A DNA stretch of 64,000 nt, from contig JAYXKI010000018.1 of the NCBI GenBank assembly GCA_037892935.1, positions 248,001 to 312,000 on the forward strand, in the 5' to 3' direction. Made by a program: the position numbers and the translations under genes. Positions 1 through 11,300 of this stretch are shown here, piece by piece. The notes under the pieces are model-generated. The model was not told the origin of the DNA, ran no database searches, and saw only the letters and a program-made list of their open reading frames with translations. Every line of letters begins with the position of its first letter. The stretch's first letter is position 1. Source of the stretch: Phlebopus portentosus (Eukaryota; Basidiomycota; Agaricomycetes; Boletales; Boletinellaceae).

Positions 1-1130
1 ACAGAAGTCGCATCGCGTCTGCTTCTGAGGACCGTTCCATCATAGTTTGGGATGCTCAGACGGGAGACCTCGTGCTTGGACCTCTTCTCGGTCACACGGA
101 CAAGGTGACTTGCGTGGCCTTCACGCTAGCCGATTCGCATCTGCTGTCGGGTTCACCAGATGGGACGATAAGGATTTGGGACCCTTAGACAGGAGAATCT
201 TTTTCTGTACCTCTGAAAGGATGCGCGGATGCTGTCGCTTGTATCGCCGTATCGCCGGACGGTGCGAACGTCGCCTGTGGTCATCAAGATGGTACGGTCG
301 GAGTGTGGGGTACGGCGGACGGTGAACTTGTCGCTGGGCCATTTCACGGACATTCAGTAGATGTTAAGATAGTCGTTTTCTCGCCCAACGGCACGCGACT
401 TGCATCGAGCTCGCAAGACGGGACAATAAAAGTCCTGGACACGGAAACTTGGGAGGCATTGTCCGGCTCTTTCATTGAGTACCCCAGCCCCGTGTACTCC
501 CTCTGCTTCTCGCCAGACGGTTCGCAGGTTGCGTCTGGCTCGGATGATCGTACTGTCATGATCTGGAACACAGAGAACGGACGAGAGGTTGCTGGCCCAT
601 TTCAAGGACACAAAGGCTCTGTCCGATCTATCCTGTTTTCGCGCGGCGGAGCATATATCATCTCGAGCTCTTGGTATAACACGATACAGGTCTTGGACGT
701 GCAAAGCGGACTCGTTGTTTATGACTTCGACGGTCACATGGGACCCGTATATTCTCTTGCTTTGTCCCCTGACGGTCAGCGACTCGTCTCAGGCTCTGGA
801 GATAATACGATCAGGATGTGGGACCTATCGGACGTTCTCCCTCCCTTATGGGGAGAAGCAAGCGACATCGAGTACAAGTCCTCGTCTTCATCTAGTAGCG
901 GCGACAGGTCGGATTGGTTTCTGGACAGTGACGGATGGATAGTCGGTGGATCAGACCGAAGCGACTTACTGCTGTGGAGCCCCCCGGACCTCCGCAACAC
1001 GCTTTGTCGAGCTCGAAATACGGCCATATTTAGTTGTGATTTTTCCACTAGGCTTGACTTCACGGGAGCTGCTCTTGGGGAAATGTGGACGGAGTGTTTT
1101 AACCCTCTTCAGCCTGACACTAGGTCATGA
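1..1130 (+). pseudogene. WD40 part of an NLR-like gene, copy 1 (partial, broken)
   Basis: Both reading frames encode WD40 blades of the fungal STAND/NLR type (FSPDG, GH and IWD motifs). The first frame stops at TAG (186-188), exactly where related repeats read WD-x-E-TGES, so a sense codon has become amber. Reading resumes in the same frame and runs to TGA at 1128-1130, through about five more blades and a C-terminal tail with DGWI, LLLW and NTAIFS motifs. The same tail ends the minus-strand NLR at 8333. The N-terminal part is outside the window. The copy at 31763-33524 shows no NACHT region upstream, so this is a degraded fragment. The same stop occurs in both copies. Confidence 0.85.
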
Positions 1131-1729
1131 ATTTGGTATTGATGTGTTCTTTAGATATGGGCCTGTAATTATTTCTGGGTTCACAGTAATATTGATCTTA
1201 TTATTATAAGACTTTTTGACAAAGAGTAGTATAGCGCCCGTAACAACACCAAATTCAATGTCGCGATAGCCACCTGCGACCAGTGTGCTAAATTCCAAGG
1301 TGCACATTTTTTTTTCTTTCGAATTCTGACCTCCGACTGTAGATCATTTACTTTACGTAACGCTGACACATACTTGAAATTCCGACGCGTGACGTAGACT
1401 TTCCCTTACTCTCAGCAGCCAGTACCAGTACCAGCCAGCAGTGCTGCTGCTAACCAATACTCTTTCCCCACGTCTATATCCTGTATCTATAAGCTGCGAG
1501 ACCTGGTTGGGAAGAACGCAAGTGCTGACCGAAACGTATGCGTCCGCCATCCGTCGTTAGCGTATGTGCATGGCGGTATGAGGCTAATAGTACATCGGTT
1601 GCTGCTCGCGTGGGGACATCGAAGACATGGTCTCCTCGACTCATATTCAGTCTCGGAGTTGGGGTAGACGGAAGGATTGATCGGTCTTCGAGGACGAGCC
1701 ATTTCCTTACGGGTGTCCGATGTGGTACC
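1131..1729. other. Intergenic region, presumed promoter/5' UTR of the ABC transporter gene
   Basis: I see no gene here. There is an AT-rich stretch just after the WD40 stop, a run of nine T near 1309, and a pyrimidine-rich part around 1400-1480. The ABC transporter reading frame is open upstream to an ATG at 1538, so the 3' part may be coding if that start is used. The duplicate lies at 33525-34123. Confidence 0.4.
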
Positions 1730-4652
1730 ATGGATCCTTTGCGATTTCGTTCAGATACTTCGTCGGCTCTGGCTCAATTGTCGAAGCGTGGAATGGGAAG
1801 ATTTAGTGGAAGTTATGCCCTTAGGATGGGGAGTATAAAGAACTCACGCAGGTGCCTTTCTACGCAAAGCTCAAGCACGTCTGGGTCTTCAACCCCGCCA
1901 GCGAGCGCGCGATCTCTTTCTCCCAAAGACCTTCAGCACAAATCCGAGATTTCAACACGAGTATCAGAAGGCTCGGAACAAGAACACGAACAAAAGCAAT
2001 TAGGCCCCCTATCCCGTCTTCTCCCTCCCTCTTTGCGCCCCGCATCTTCCGCTACTGGCGGTAACTCAACGTCTTCAGCGCGGAAAATTATTGCACTCGC
2101 TAAACCGGAGCGCAAGCCGTTACTGCTCGCGATCGGATTACTTTTCGTTTCGAGTAGTGTCAGCTTAAGTATACCATTCACGATCGGGAAGTTGATTGAT
2201 TTCTTTGCTGCTACCGAACCTGTGAGCAATGATCATAATCTTTCTTCCATTATGGACTTGTTGATGCATAGAGTTGACTTTATGAAGCAAATTCCATTCA
2301 ACCTTAGCATCGTTCAGGCATCCGCGATCCTCCTTCTAGCTTTCACAGTCGGTGCAGCAGCAAATTCCGGACGTGCAATCCTCATGCGTCTCTCGGGACA
2401 GCGGATTGTAGCGAGGTTGCGCGAGCAGATGTACGATAACTCACTGAGGCAAGAGATTGAGTATGTTGAGAAGGGTGAGGGAGATGTAATTAGTCGTCTG
2501 AGCGTCGATTCGAGTATCGTTGGAGAATCGTGAGTGCTTTGGTCTTCGTTCTGGCTAATTGATGGGCCGCTTCTGAGAATTGTTTTGTGGTCCTTTGATA
2601 GAATCACGCAGAACCTGAGCGACGGCTTGAGAGCTGTTGTTATGGCTTCCGTTGGCTGTGAGTGTCTCTTTTAAGATGAGTGTGTTGGATTTTGAAAGGC
2701 CTGAAGTCATGCAGTAGGAGCTATGTTTTACCTTTCGCCGCAATTGACTATGCTCATGCTCACGGTTGTACCGCCCGTTTCCCTCGGTGCTGTGCGTGAT
2801 TCCTCTTCACTCTCTATACAGGCTCGATCTGAGCGATATTATTTACATAAATTCTGTTTGCAGTTCTTCTATGGCCGATACGTCAAGAAGCTTTCCAATC
2901 GTACCCAAGAGGCCGTCGGGGACATGACGAAAGTGGCCACCGAATCCCTCTCCGCTTTCCGTACCGTGCAAGCATTTAACGCTCAACCTTTTGAGTCTTC
3001 CAAGTTCTCTTCCAAGGTGCATCACGTATTATATCTTGCCCGTAAGGAAGCTTTGGCGAGCGGTATTTTCTTTGGTGCCACGGGGTGGAGTGGCAATGTT
3101 ACGCTGTTGTGTTTACTTGGTTACGGAGGGAGCCTCGTGAGTAAGGGAGTGATTAGTGTGGGTGATTTGACGAGCATATTGTTGTATACGGTATATGTTG
3201 GAAATGGTTTGTCTATGTTGACGTGCGTTTTGGTTCCTTACTCCTTGATTTCTTGATTCCTTGGATGCTGAAGACACCTTAAGCTCGTTTTTCGCGTCAA
3301 TAATGCGAGCCGTCGGCGCTGGTACACGGATTTTCGAGCTTCTCGAACGACAACCCTCCGTACCTCTTACTGGCCAGTCGATCTCGCCCGAAAGAAGAGG
3401 ACCCATACATTTTGAGAATGTATCTTTTGAGTATCCGAGCAGGAAGGGTATAAAAGTCTTAAAGGACTTCGAGATGAAGCTTAACGTTGGAGAGAGTGTT
3501 GCTATCGTGTGAGTGTTCACTTCCTTGGGCCAACTTAGGGCTACGGCTAAATTGGATTGATAGCGGACAGAGCGGGAGTGGCAAATCCAGCGCGCAATCA
3601 TTACTTCTGAGATTTTATGATCCCACAAGCGGGAGGATCACGTACGATGGGCAAGGTACGCCTCAGTGTCCTTCCCTTAGTCTGATCACTTACCGTCTCC
3701 ATCTACCCTACACAATCTTCCAGACATTCGCAATTTCCATCCTCATTCTTGGCGATCGCTTATCGGCGTTGTACCTCAAGATCCTATTCTTTTCACAGGG
3801 ACTATTGCCTCTAATATTGCTTACGGAAAACTTGATGCAACGCGGGAGGAAATAGAGGAAGCTGCGAGACAAGCGAATTGTGAATTTGTGTGGGGCTTGC
3901 CGAAGGGGTTCGATACTGAGAGCGAGTGTCCTTTTCTTTCTTACTGTCACTTCCGCTATCCGAAAAACGATGCTGACGAGCTTTTCAAATTAACCGATAA
4001 TAGTTGGAAGGTTGAGCTTAAGCGGTGGTCAGCGACAACGACTTGCAATTGCTAGAGCGTTATTGAAGAAGCCGGCAATACTTGCAATGGACGAGGCGAC
4101 AAGTTCGTTGGATGCCGCTTCGGAGTATCGGGTGCGCCTCCTTGTTTTCTCAATCTGATTGTTTTGAATTTTGACAGCGCAATGGGCATGCTGTGAACAG
4201 GTCAACGACGCGATAGACAAGATATTGAGTTCCAGGCAAACGACTTGTCTTATCGTTGCACATCGAATATCAACGATCGCAAGGGCGGAGAGAATAGTCG
4301 TCCTCGAAGGTCTATACCAATTACTCTTCCTTTAAACGGAGTCTGATCCTTTTTTCATGGTCATGCAGGTGGGAAGATCACCGAGTCTGGGACATATAGG
4401 CAATTGGTAAGACTTACATACGGATTCCTTTCTGAAACTCACCACTGATCTTGTACGACGATTTAGGTATCACGGCCGAACTCGCGCTTCCGCGTCTTAA
4501 TGGCTGCTCAGCTCGATGCGACTACGGCGGATATTCTCGTTTCGTCGAATGCCGCACAGGAGCAGGACGAGCGTGGGGATGAGAGCGAGAGCGAAATTGG
4601 AAGTGGTGAGAGTGAAAGGAGTGAGGAAACTCGGACTGAAACTCGCGCATAA
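1730..4652 (+). CDS. Mitochondrial-type ABC half-transporter (MDL1/ABCB10-like), copy 1
   Basis: This is a half-transporter: an N-terminal transmembrane domain followed by one nucleotide-binding domain. I read eleven exons: 1730-2529, 2602-2657, 2715-2791, 2864-3222, 3284-3508, 3564-3655, 3716-3921, 4004-4131, 4201-4309, 4369-4406 and 4467-4652. All ATPase motifs are present: Walker [11 protein letters not shown]-loop VVPQDP, signature LSGGQ, Walker [13 protein letters not shown] and H-loop IVAHR. The Ser- and Arg-rich start suggests a mitochondrial presequence, and the family exports peptides or related solutes from the matrix. ATG 1730 has a good context (ACCATGG); an in-frame ATG at 1538 would add 64 residues. 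The intron after 3921 begins with GC. Only one exonic change in copy 2 alters the protein (Ser to Asn, codon 1904-1906). It could also be a closely related ABCB subfamily member. Confidence 0.88.
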
Positions 4653-4865
4653 CGCAAATACGACTTTATAGTCTAAATATTAAAAGCATTTCCTAAGGAA
4701 TACTGTAGCCTAGCGATGCTAGCGATAGATCTGAATAATAATATTATAATAATAAATAGAGACATACCCTTTACAGCGATTTCTTGTGTCGGATTACATA
4801 AGCAAGTCTACTCTCCGACATGTTACTTACCAGACAACCACAACGATACTCACGACCAACCGACG

Positions 4866-6753
4866 ATGCGTCGGCGATGGCTTCCGCCGCTCTTTCTCAT
4901 ATTATGCAGCATACAAATTACCTTCGCGCAGAGCGATGATGCCGATGAAGGCTTCGACGTTAATCCAGTGTTGGCAATGCAACCCGCCTTCGCACGTTCC
5001 CTCCCTGTCCAGATCCTGCTCAACGGCATCGTCCTGGCTCTCTCAGCCGTTCTCCTCTTTCATCTGCTCTTCACAGCGCAGTATCACTGGCCGCTTGCGC
5101 CTTTGAACTTCGGGCTTCAACTGAGCGGGGTGTTGAGTTTATTGATTTCGTTGATCGCTACGTTATGCGTCGTCCTCTCGAGTGCGTTCCAGGATACGCA
5201 GGAGTGGCCATATATGATAAAGTACATCGCCAAGGAGGTCCCGCCGATATCGAGCTATAGCACGGCGAGTAATAATACGACGACGGTTGGGACGGGAACG
5301 CAGGTCCAGTGGACGACGGCGGAACTGGCTGGATGGTATGCAATGGATGCGACTACTTCCGCTCTTGTTCAGGTGCGCATGCTTTCAACCTCTGCTGAAT
5401 GATACTTGAGATTTGAATCTATAGATCACTCATATACAATTCTTGACACTGTTATACCCATCACAACTCGAGCAACGTCTCATTCTCTTCCTACTCGGCC
5501 CCTTGGCAGTTCTCTCCGCCGCGATGGAGCTCCTCCCAATTCATCAAAACCAGACAACAGTCGATGTCGCGGATACGATCCGTAACACATGCAACGCGGC
5601 CCTCTCTTTGCTTTTCACCGCCGCTTTGTTTCTTTGGGGGTTCGCGATCAACCGTAAAGGGGCTTGGCGGACTGATGGCGGAACTGCCGCCTTTGGCGGG
5701 GCAGCGTTAGCTCTCGCGCTCATCAGCACGGCGTTGAATTTTTTGTACATTCCTACGAAGGACCAATACCTGTGGTTACCAAGCTTGATTTGGGCCGTTG
5801 TACTCTGGCAGAGCTTTTTAGGATGGTGGTGGTGGGTCGGTGGAGGAAGAGGAGTGGGTGAAGTGGAGGAACTACTGAGGAGGGAAGAGAGGAGGGAGAG
5901 AAAGAGAAAGTTGAGGGCGGCGAGGAGGACTGTAAGGAAAGAGAAGGCCCAGGCGCTTTGGAGAAATGCTTCCGAAACTTTGAGGTTTTCGAGGAGAGGG
6001 ACAGGATCGACTTCTGGATCTGGTTCGTCTTCTGTTATGCCGGGGACTGCGTCTCCTGGAGAGCAAGGCGAGGTCAACGAACAGAACGCAAGAGCGCGAC
6101 CAGGAGCAGGGGTTGCAGAAGGAGCGAATGTGATCCCCTCGTCTGCTTCCTCGGTCATAAGTTCCCCTCAGACTACGACAGAAACCAGCTCTGTACCCTC
6201 AACCTTCTTTTCCCGCCTTCGTGCCTCCCCACCGTTTTCAGCCCTCTCTCAATTTTACCACCTCTTACGACGCGCACATCTTGCGGCAGCGCATAGTCAG
6301 GCATTGGAGCGGATGAGGAAGAGAGGGGCAGTGTATGGGAACGAAGTTGCGAATGCCGCTGGGTATAGTTCAGACGGAAGAGCGGATGGAGACATTGTTG
6401 TGCGAGACACGGATGTCGTCGGGTGGGGATTGGGAAGCTTTGGACTCAGGGAGCGCGAAAGGAGGGAGAATGAACTTGCACAAGAGTTCGATATGGAGGA
6501 GTTAGTCAGTACGAGGGAGGCTGATGCTGATCTTGAAGCTGACGTCGATGCCGGTGATCCTAACCAAAATCCTGACGCCGGGATAACGAGGACGAGAATA
6601 AGGGGAATGGCGAAAGATGCTAGGAGAGGAGAGAGGGAGAGGTCGAGAAGTAGAGTACCGCGGTCTGCTCCACCTCCGACGAGGGAGAGTTGGTCGCTTT
6701 GGTGGATGGGTCCGTTGAGGAGGTGGCGATTGCAGGATTCGACTGCGTATTAG
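4866..6753 (+). CDS. Multi-pass membrane protein, unidentified, copy 1
   Basis: Two exons, 4866-5372 and 5425-6753, encode about 611 residues. The chosen start gives a signal-peptide-like N-terminus (MRRRWLPPLFLILCSIQ, then ITFAQ). Hydrophobic segments follow in the first exon (two) and in the first third of exon 2 (about five), which resembles a seven-helix layout with an exposed N-terminus. The rest is a long, charged, low-complexity cytosolic tail (Arg/Glu-rich stretch at about 5860-5990, later Ser/Thr-, Asp- and Arg-rich), probably disordered. I do not recognise the family. It lies about 210 bp downstream of the ABC transporter on the same strand and is duplicated with it. An upstream in-frame ATG at 4716 exists but would bury the signal sequence. 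Confidence 0.72.
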
Positions 6754-8332
6754 TGTGTACTGCTGTGATGTGTATTATGGTTTTCATTGCTTTTTTTCCG
6801 TTGTCGCTCATCCACTCTGTTTTGGTTTGTTTCAATTGGTGCTTATATGCTTCTTTACTCACGGGTTCTCAAGTGATGCACTGTTGCGTTGTATAGTAAT
6901 GCATATATTATCAGAGATATTGGTTTATCAAGCTTCGAGGTATTTAAACCCGAAGCAATTTGATGCTCCAATCAGCTCAAATTCCTGCGACGCAAACCCG
7001 GGAGTCCCTCCAACCCGCTGGTCCCATCTGCAATTGGTCATCATATCTTGACAGTAAACACTGGCCAGTACTGCTCCAGATCGATTCTGGAAAGTCTCTC
7101 TCATCGACCTTCAGCTCGCGAGCCCGCTGCAATATGCCGATGGTAAACTGACAGGTACTCTATATTCCAAACTCATAGAAATAAAACTATCGGCGAGGAG
7201 CCAGTATGACTGTCTATATGCGACTCGCTAGTTCCCGTCTTCAATGGCAGAAAAACCGTCAGTTTGTTACTACTAGTAGTGGAGTTGGTGCGAAAGTACT
7301 TAGTAGCCTTCGAGTTGTCAATAAAGGTTCACTTTGAGCATGGTGAGCATTTCTCCGATAATGACTTGCGACACGAAGCAATCGTCTACGAAAAAACTAA
7401 GTGGACTCTGCCACCGACTCGGACTTATTGCGTATAGACTCCAGGATACCCCGACACTGATGCATGAACAGCATAGAAACTATACTGCTTTAGCTGAGTA
7501 CAAATGCCCTCCGCGATGCTGCTACCGTCTGTAAGACTTGGAGGATTGTCAAGGAAGAACTTAAGAAGGTGGCTCGCAGCACCTCCGTTTATGAAGCCTG
7601 GTATTCCTGCTCTTGGATTCTGGAGTGTAAAGTTCCGCTGAAGATAGAAAACAAAGGGTGGGATAGGGATGACAAGCACTAGCTCTTCATGATGCTGCAC
7701 TATTTTGCATCGTACTCGTAAAACTGGCAAAATGGTCCGTTCAGTCAGGTTCCTGATTAGGGGCAAGAAAGCTTCGTGCAGTTTTTTTTATATGTCCTCG
7801 GCTCGCTTCTCGCACAATTACAATGCATTGCACGAATCTTCAAGAACAGGAAAGATGTGGGTGATATGGTCAGTTCCTCATCTGGTAGGGTTGTCGGAAG
7901 TGACGCACATACTGTTCAGTCACGGTGCCAGTGGGCGATGTGGACGGCTGACTCCGGAGTTAGATCACGCGTCAGTGTCCGGTCCATCTTCTCCGGATTG
8001 GGACCTAGCAGAAACAACTCGGGCAGTATTTTTATTTTACTCAAGTACATAAGAAAGTGGTTCATCCATTCTCCCATAAGCTCGATCGGGGCCTAGAATA
8101 GATGCTCTGCGGAAAGCCCTTGCAACTGAAAATGGCTGTATCCCTGAGTTCACCACCATGTCCAACAAGCATCCAGATCCGCTAGACCCAAGTCTGTTCA
8201 CACAACTGATAATAATTTAATCATAAAATTCTTGGAGCACCTTAATTGAAGCAAGCACCGATCGGAAAACGGGAATAGAAGTCGATGGTGTCTATCTACT
8301 GTAGTTAGTCTACACATTAATTAGTCTACACA
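6754..8332. other. Intergenic stretch between the membrane protein gene and the NLR, copy 1
   Basis: About 1.6 kb lies between the membrane protein gene (plus strand) and the 3' end of the minus-strand NLR. The longest reading frame is 113 codons on the minus strand (7425-7766), without recognisable motif. It could be a relic or chance. A short direct repeat, TTAGTCTACACATTA, occurs twice at about 8306-8335, just before the NLR stop codon. I see nothing else. The duplicate lies at 39148-40726. Confidence 0.35.
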
Positions 8333-11300
8333 TTACTGAGAAGTAAAGTATTCTGCCCATCGTTCTCCGAGGGTTGCGTCCGTGAAGTCAAGCCTAGTGT
8401 AGAAATCATAACTAAATATGGCCGTGTTTCGAGGTCGCCAAAGCGTCATGCGAAGGTCCGGAGGAATCCACAACAGCAAATTGCTTCGGTCTTGTCCACC
8501 GAGTATCCATCCGTCATTCTCTAGAACCCAATCTTCCAAGTCACCGCTACAAGATGAAGGCGAGGATATGAGCTCGAGGTCTCCTGCTTCTTCCCTTAGA
8601 ACATCCGATAAGTCCCACATCCTGATTGTATTATCTCCAGAACCCGAGACGAGCCGCTGACCATCAGGGGACAAAGCAAGAGAATAGACGATTCCCATGT
8701 GGCCGTCGAAGTGACAAACAATGAGTCCGCTCTGCACGTTCCAGACCTGTATCGTGTTGCTCAAAGAGCCTGAGATGATATATGCTCCGTCGCGCGAGAA
8801 CAGAATGGGCCGAGCAAAGCTTTCGCGTCCTTGAAATGGGCCAGCAACCTCTCGGCCGTTCTCTGTGTCCCAGATCATGATAGTGCCGTCGCTAAATCCA
8901 GAGGCAATCTGCGAGCCGTCTGGCGAGAAGCAGACAGAGCAAACGTAATCACAGTTCCCGATGAAAGGGCACAATGCCTCCTAAGTTTCCGTGTCCCAGA
9001 TTATTATTGTCCGCTCAACCGAGACCGAAGCAAGTCGCTTGCCGTTGAGCGAGAAAGCAACCGTGTGAATCGGTCCTGATTGATTGTGCAGCGGCCCAGC
9101 GACAAGCTCACCGTCCGCCGTACCCCACACTCTGACCGTACCGTCACTGAAACCAAAGACGACGCTGGCACCGTCCGGCGATACAACGACGCAAGTAACA
9201 GTATCCATGCATCCTTTCAGAAAAACAGAGACAGATTCTCCTGTCTCGACATCCCAAATCATAATCGACCGGTTCCGTGAACCGGAGAGGAGTCTTGAAC
9301 CATCCTGCGAGAAAGCAACCCAGTGGGTATGGTCGAAAAGAGGCCCAAGTCTGACGTCTCCAGTCTGAGCGTCCCAGACTATGATGGAGCAGTCTTCAGA
9401 AGCAGACGCGATGCGACTTCCACCTGGTGAAAACGCAACGGACCAGACAGATCCCGTATGTTTTGGCGATGGTATCGAGTCGACGGTAGTTGTGGTAGCA
9501 TCCCAGATTCTGACGGTCCCGTCGACGGAACTCGATGCGATATATTTTTCATCCGGTGAATATGCGACTGATTGAATGGAATTTGTGTGGCCCTCAAAAG
9601 AGCCAACGATATCTCCACTTTCAGCATCCCAGACGATCACCATGTTGTTCCGAGAGCCAGAGACGATGCGGGTCCCGCAAGGTGAATACGCCACTGAAAT
9701 CACAAACCCCGTATGCAGTTCGAAAGTGGAAATGACACTTCCGCTTTCCACCTCCCAGATTTTAATTGTTCCATCAACAGAGCTGGAAACGACATGCTCG
9801 CCGTCCGGAGAGAATGCGACGCATTCAACGGCAATGGACTGACCCTCAAAAGGCCCGAATGCAAGATTTCCACTCTTCACGTTCCATATTCTGATCGTCT
9901 TGTCCCAGGAGCCCGAAGCGAGTCGCAGACTGTCAGGAGAAAAGGCGACGGAAGTGACTTGGTATATGTGTCCGGTTAGTACTTTATGTATAACTCCGTC
10001 TGTGGCGTCCCATGGTATGATCGTCTTGTCAAAGGATCCCGAAGCTATCTTTGTCCCGTCAGGAGACCAAGAAACTAAAGCCACCTCCTTGGTATGCTCC
10101 GCCAGTGGACCAAGAATCAAGTTTCCATCCCGGGCATCCCAGACTCGGAGCGAGCGATCCCACCACGATCCAGAAACAACATGATTGCCATCAGGCGAAA
10201 AACACACTGATGAAGCATATTTGCCGTGCCCACTCAGTGGCTCTAAAATCTCAAACCCGCTTTCGATATTCCATACTCTAATAGTTCCGTCAAAAGACGC
10301 TGAGGCGACATGGCTTCCATTCGGAGAGAAGGCGACAATTCGCCGAACCACAATGCCCGTCTAAAACCTTTAAACATTGCCGGGTCTTCTGACACCTCTT
10401 GTCTCTACCCGTACCGCAGAGGCCATGCATTTCAAGTAGTGAGCTGCAACTTGCGAGTATCCAGCCAGAAGAGGAATTGCAGAGACATAAATATTTGATG
10501 CGTTTTGCGTGATAGGTAAAGTGAATATGGTCGCGAGCTTGCTCGCGTCCTGAAGGAAGTATGCAACATCTGCATTGTGCGGCTGGAAAAAGTCAGTGGC
10601 TCGTGCATGTGAATATAACGCCAATGATATCTTACCTTGGACCATGAGGCAGCAGTGGAAAGCGTACAGCTAGCAACACAACCAAACGCTTTGACCAAAC
10701 TGAGCACCTCGAACCAGAATAAAAGATGACGACGCGCAAAGTCCGATAGCTTATCACCAAGTTCAGGAGAAAATGGAACATCGAGAAGATGCGGTATCCA
10801 AAGACAGCACGTATACACTAGGTGCGACGGTATTCGAGTTTTGACTCGATCCTCAAATCCCGGAACATAATCGCTGTACACGAATGACGATTCCAGATCA
10901 CATATGTTGAAGCGTAGCAGACCCCCCATGACGATAAAGCACCGATCAATGATAAGATGCTTTGCCTCGTCAATATCGATGTACCAAGGCTTGCTCGACC
11001 GCTCGCGTGATGTGGATAGTCCGAAAAGGACGCATGAAGCAGGCTAACAGGCCCTCCCGGCGAATAAGTGATGAGACTGCGAAGCTTGGATAAAATAAGA
11101 AGAGAAGGTTCTAGCGATGAGAAGCCTAGAATGCCGTCAATCGTCTTGCTCGACAACGGAAACTTGCTCAGCAGAATCAGGGCGAAAACCTTCTCGAAAC
11201 GATCCCTCGACCTTGCGTCGGCCCAATTGATGCCTGAGCATTCGAGCACCGTCGCGTACGGCTCATCCAGGCCAAACCCAGATAGTGATCGCGAATCTGA

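Noticed and set aside
3113..3628. 171-codon minus-strand frame
   Set aside because: It lies antisense across ABC transporter exons and introns with no motifs.
5544..6158. 204-codon minus-strand frame (and its copy at 37938-38552)
   Set aside because: It is antisense to the well-supported exon 2 of the membrane protein gene and reflects its biased GC- and GA-rich composition.
8306..8335. Short direct repeat as a transposon end or target-site duplication
   Set aside because: The two copies are adjacent with no element between them, and no transposase is seen in the window.
10818..11020. Possible alternative C-terminus of the NACHT protein in copy 1
   Set aside because: The residues after the frame change do not match copy 2 or the family; they result from the 1-bp deletion near 11013.
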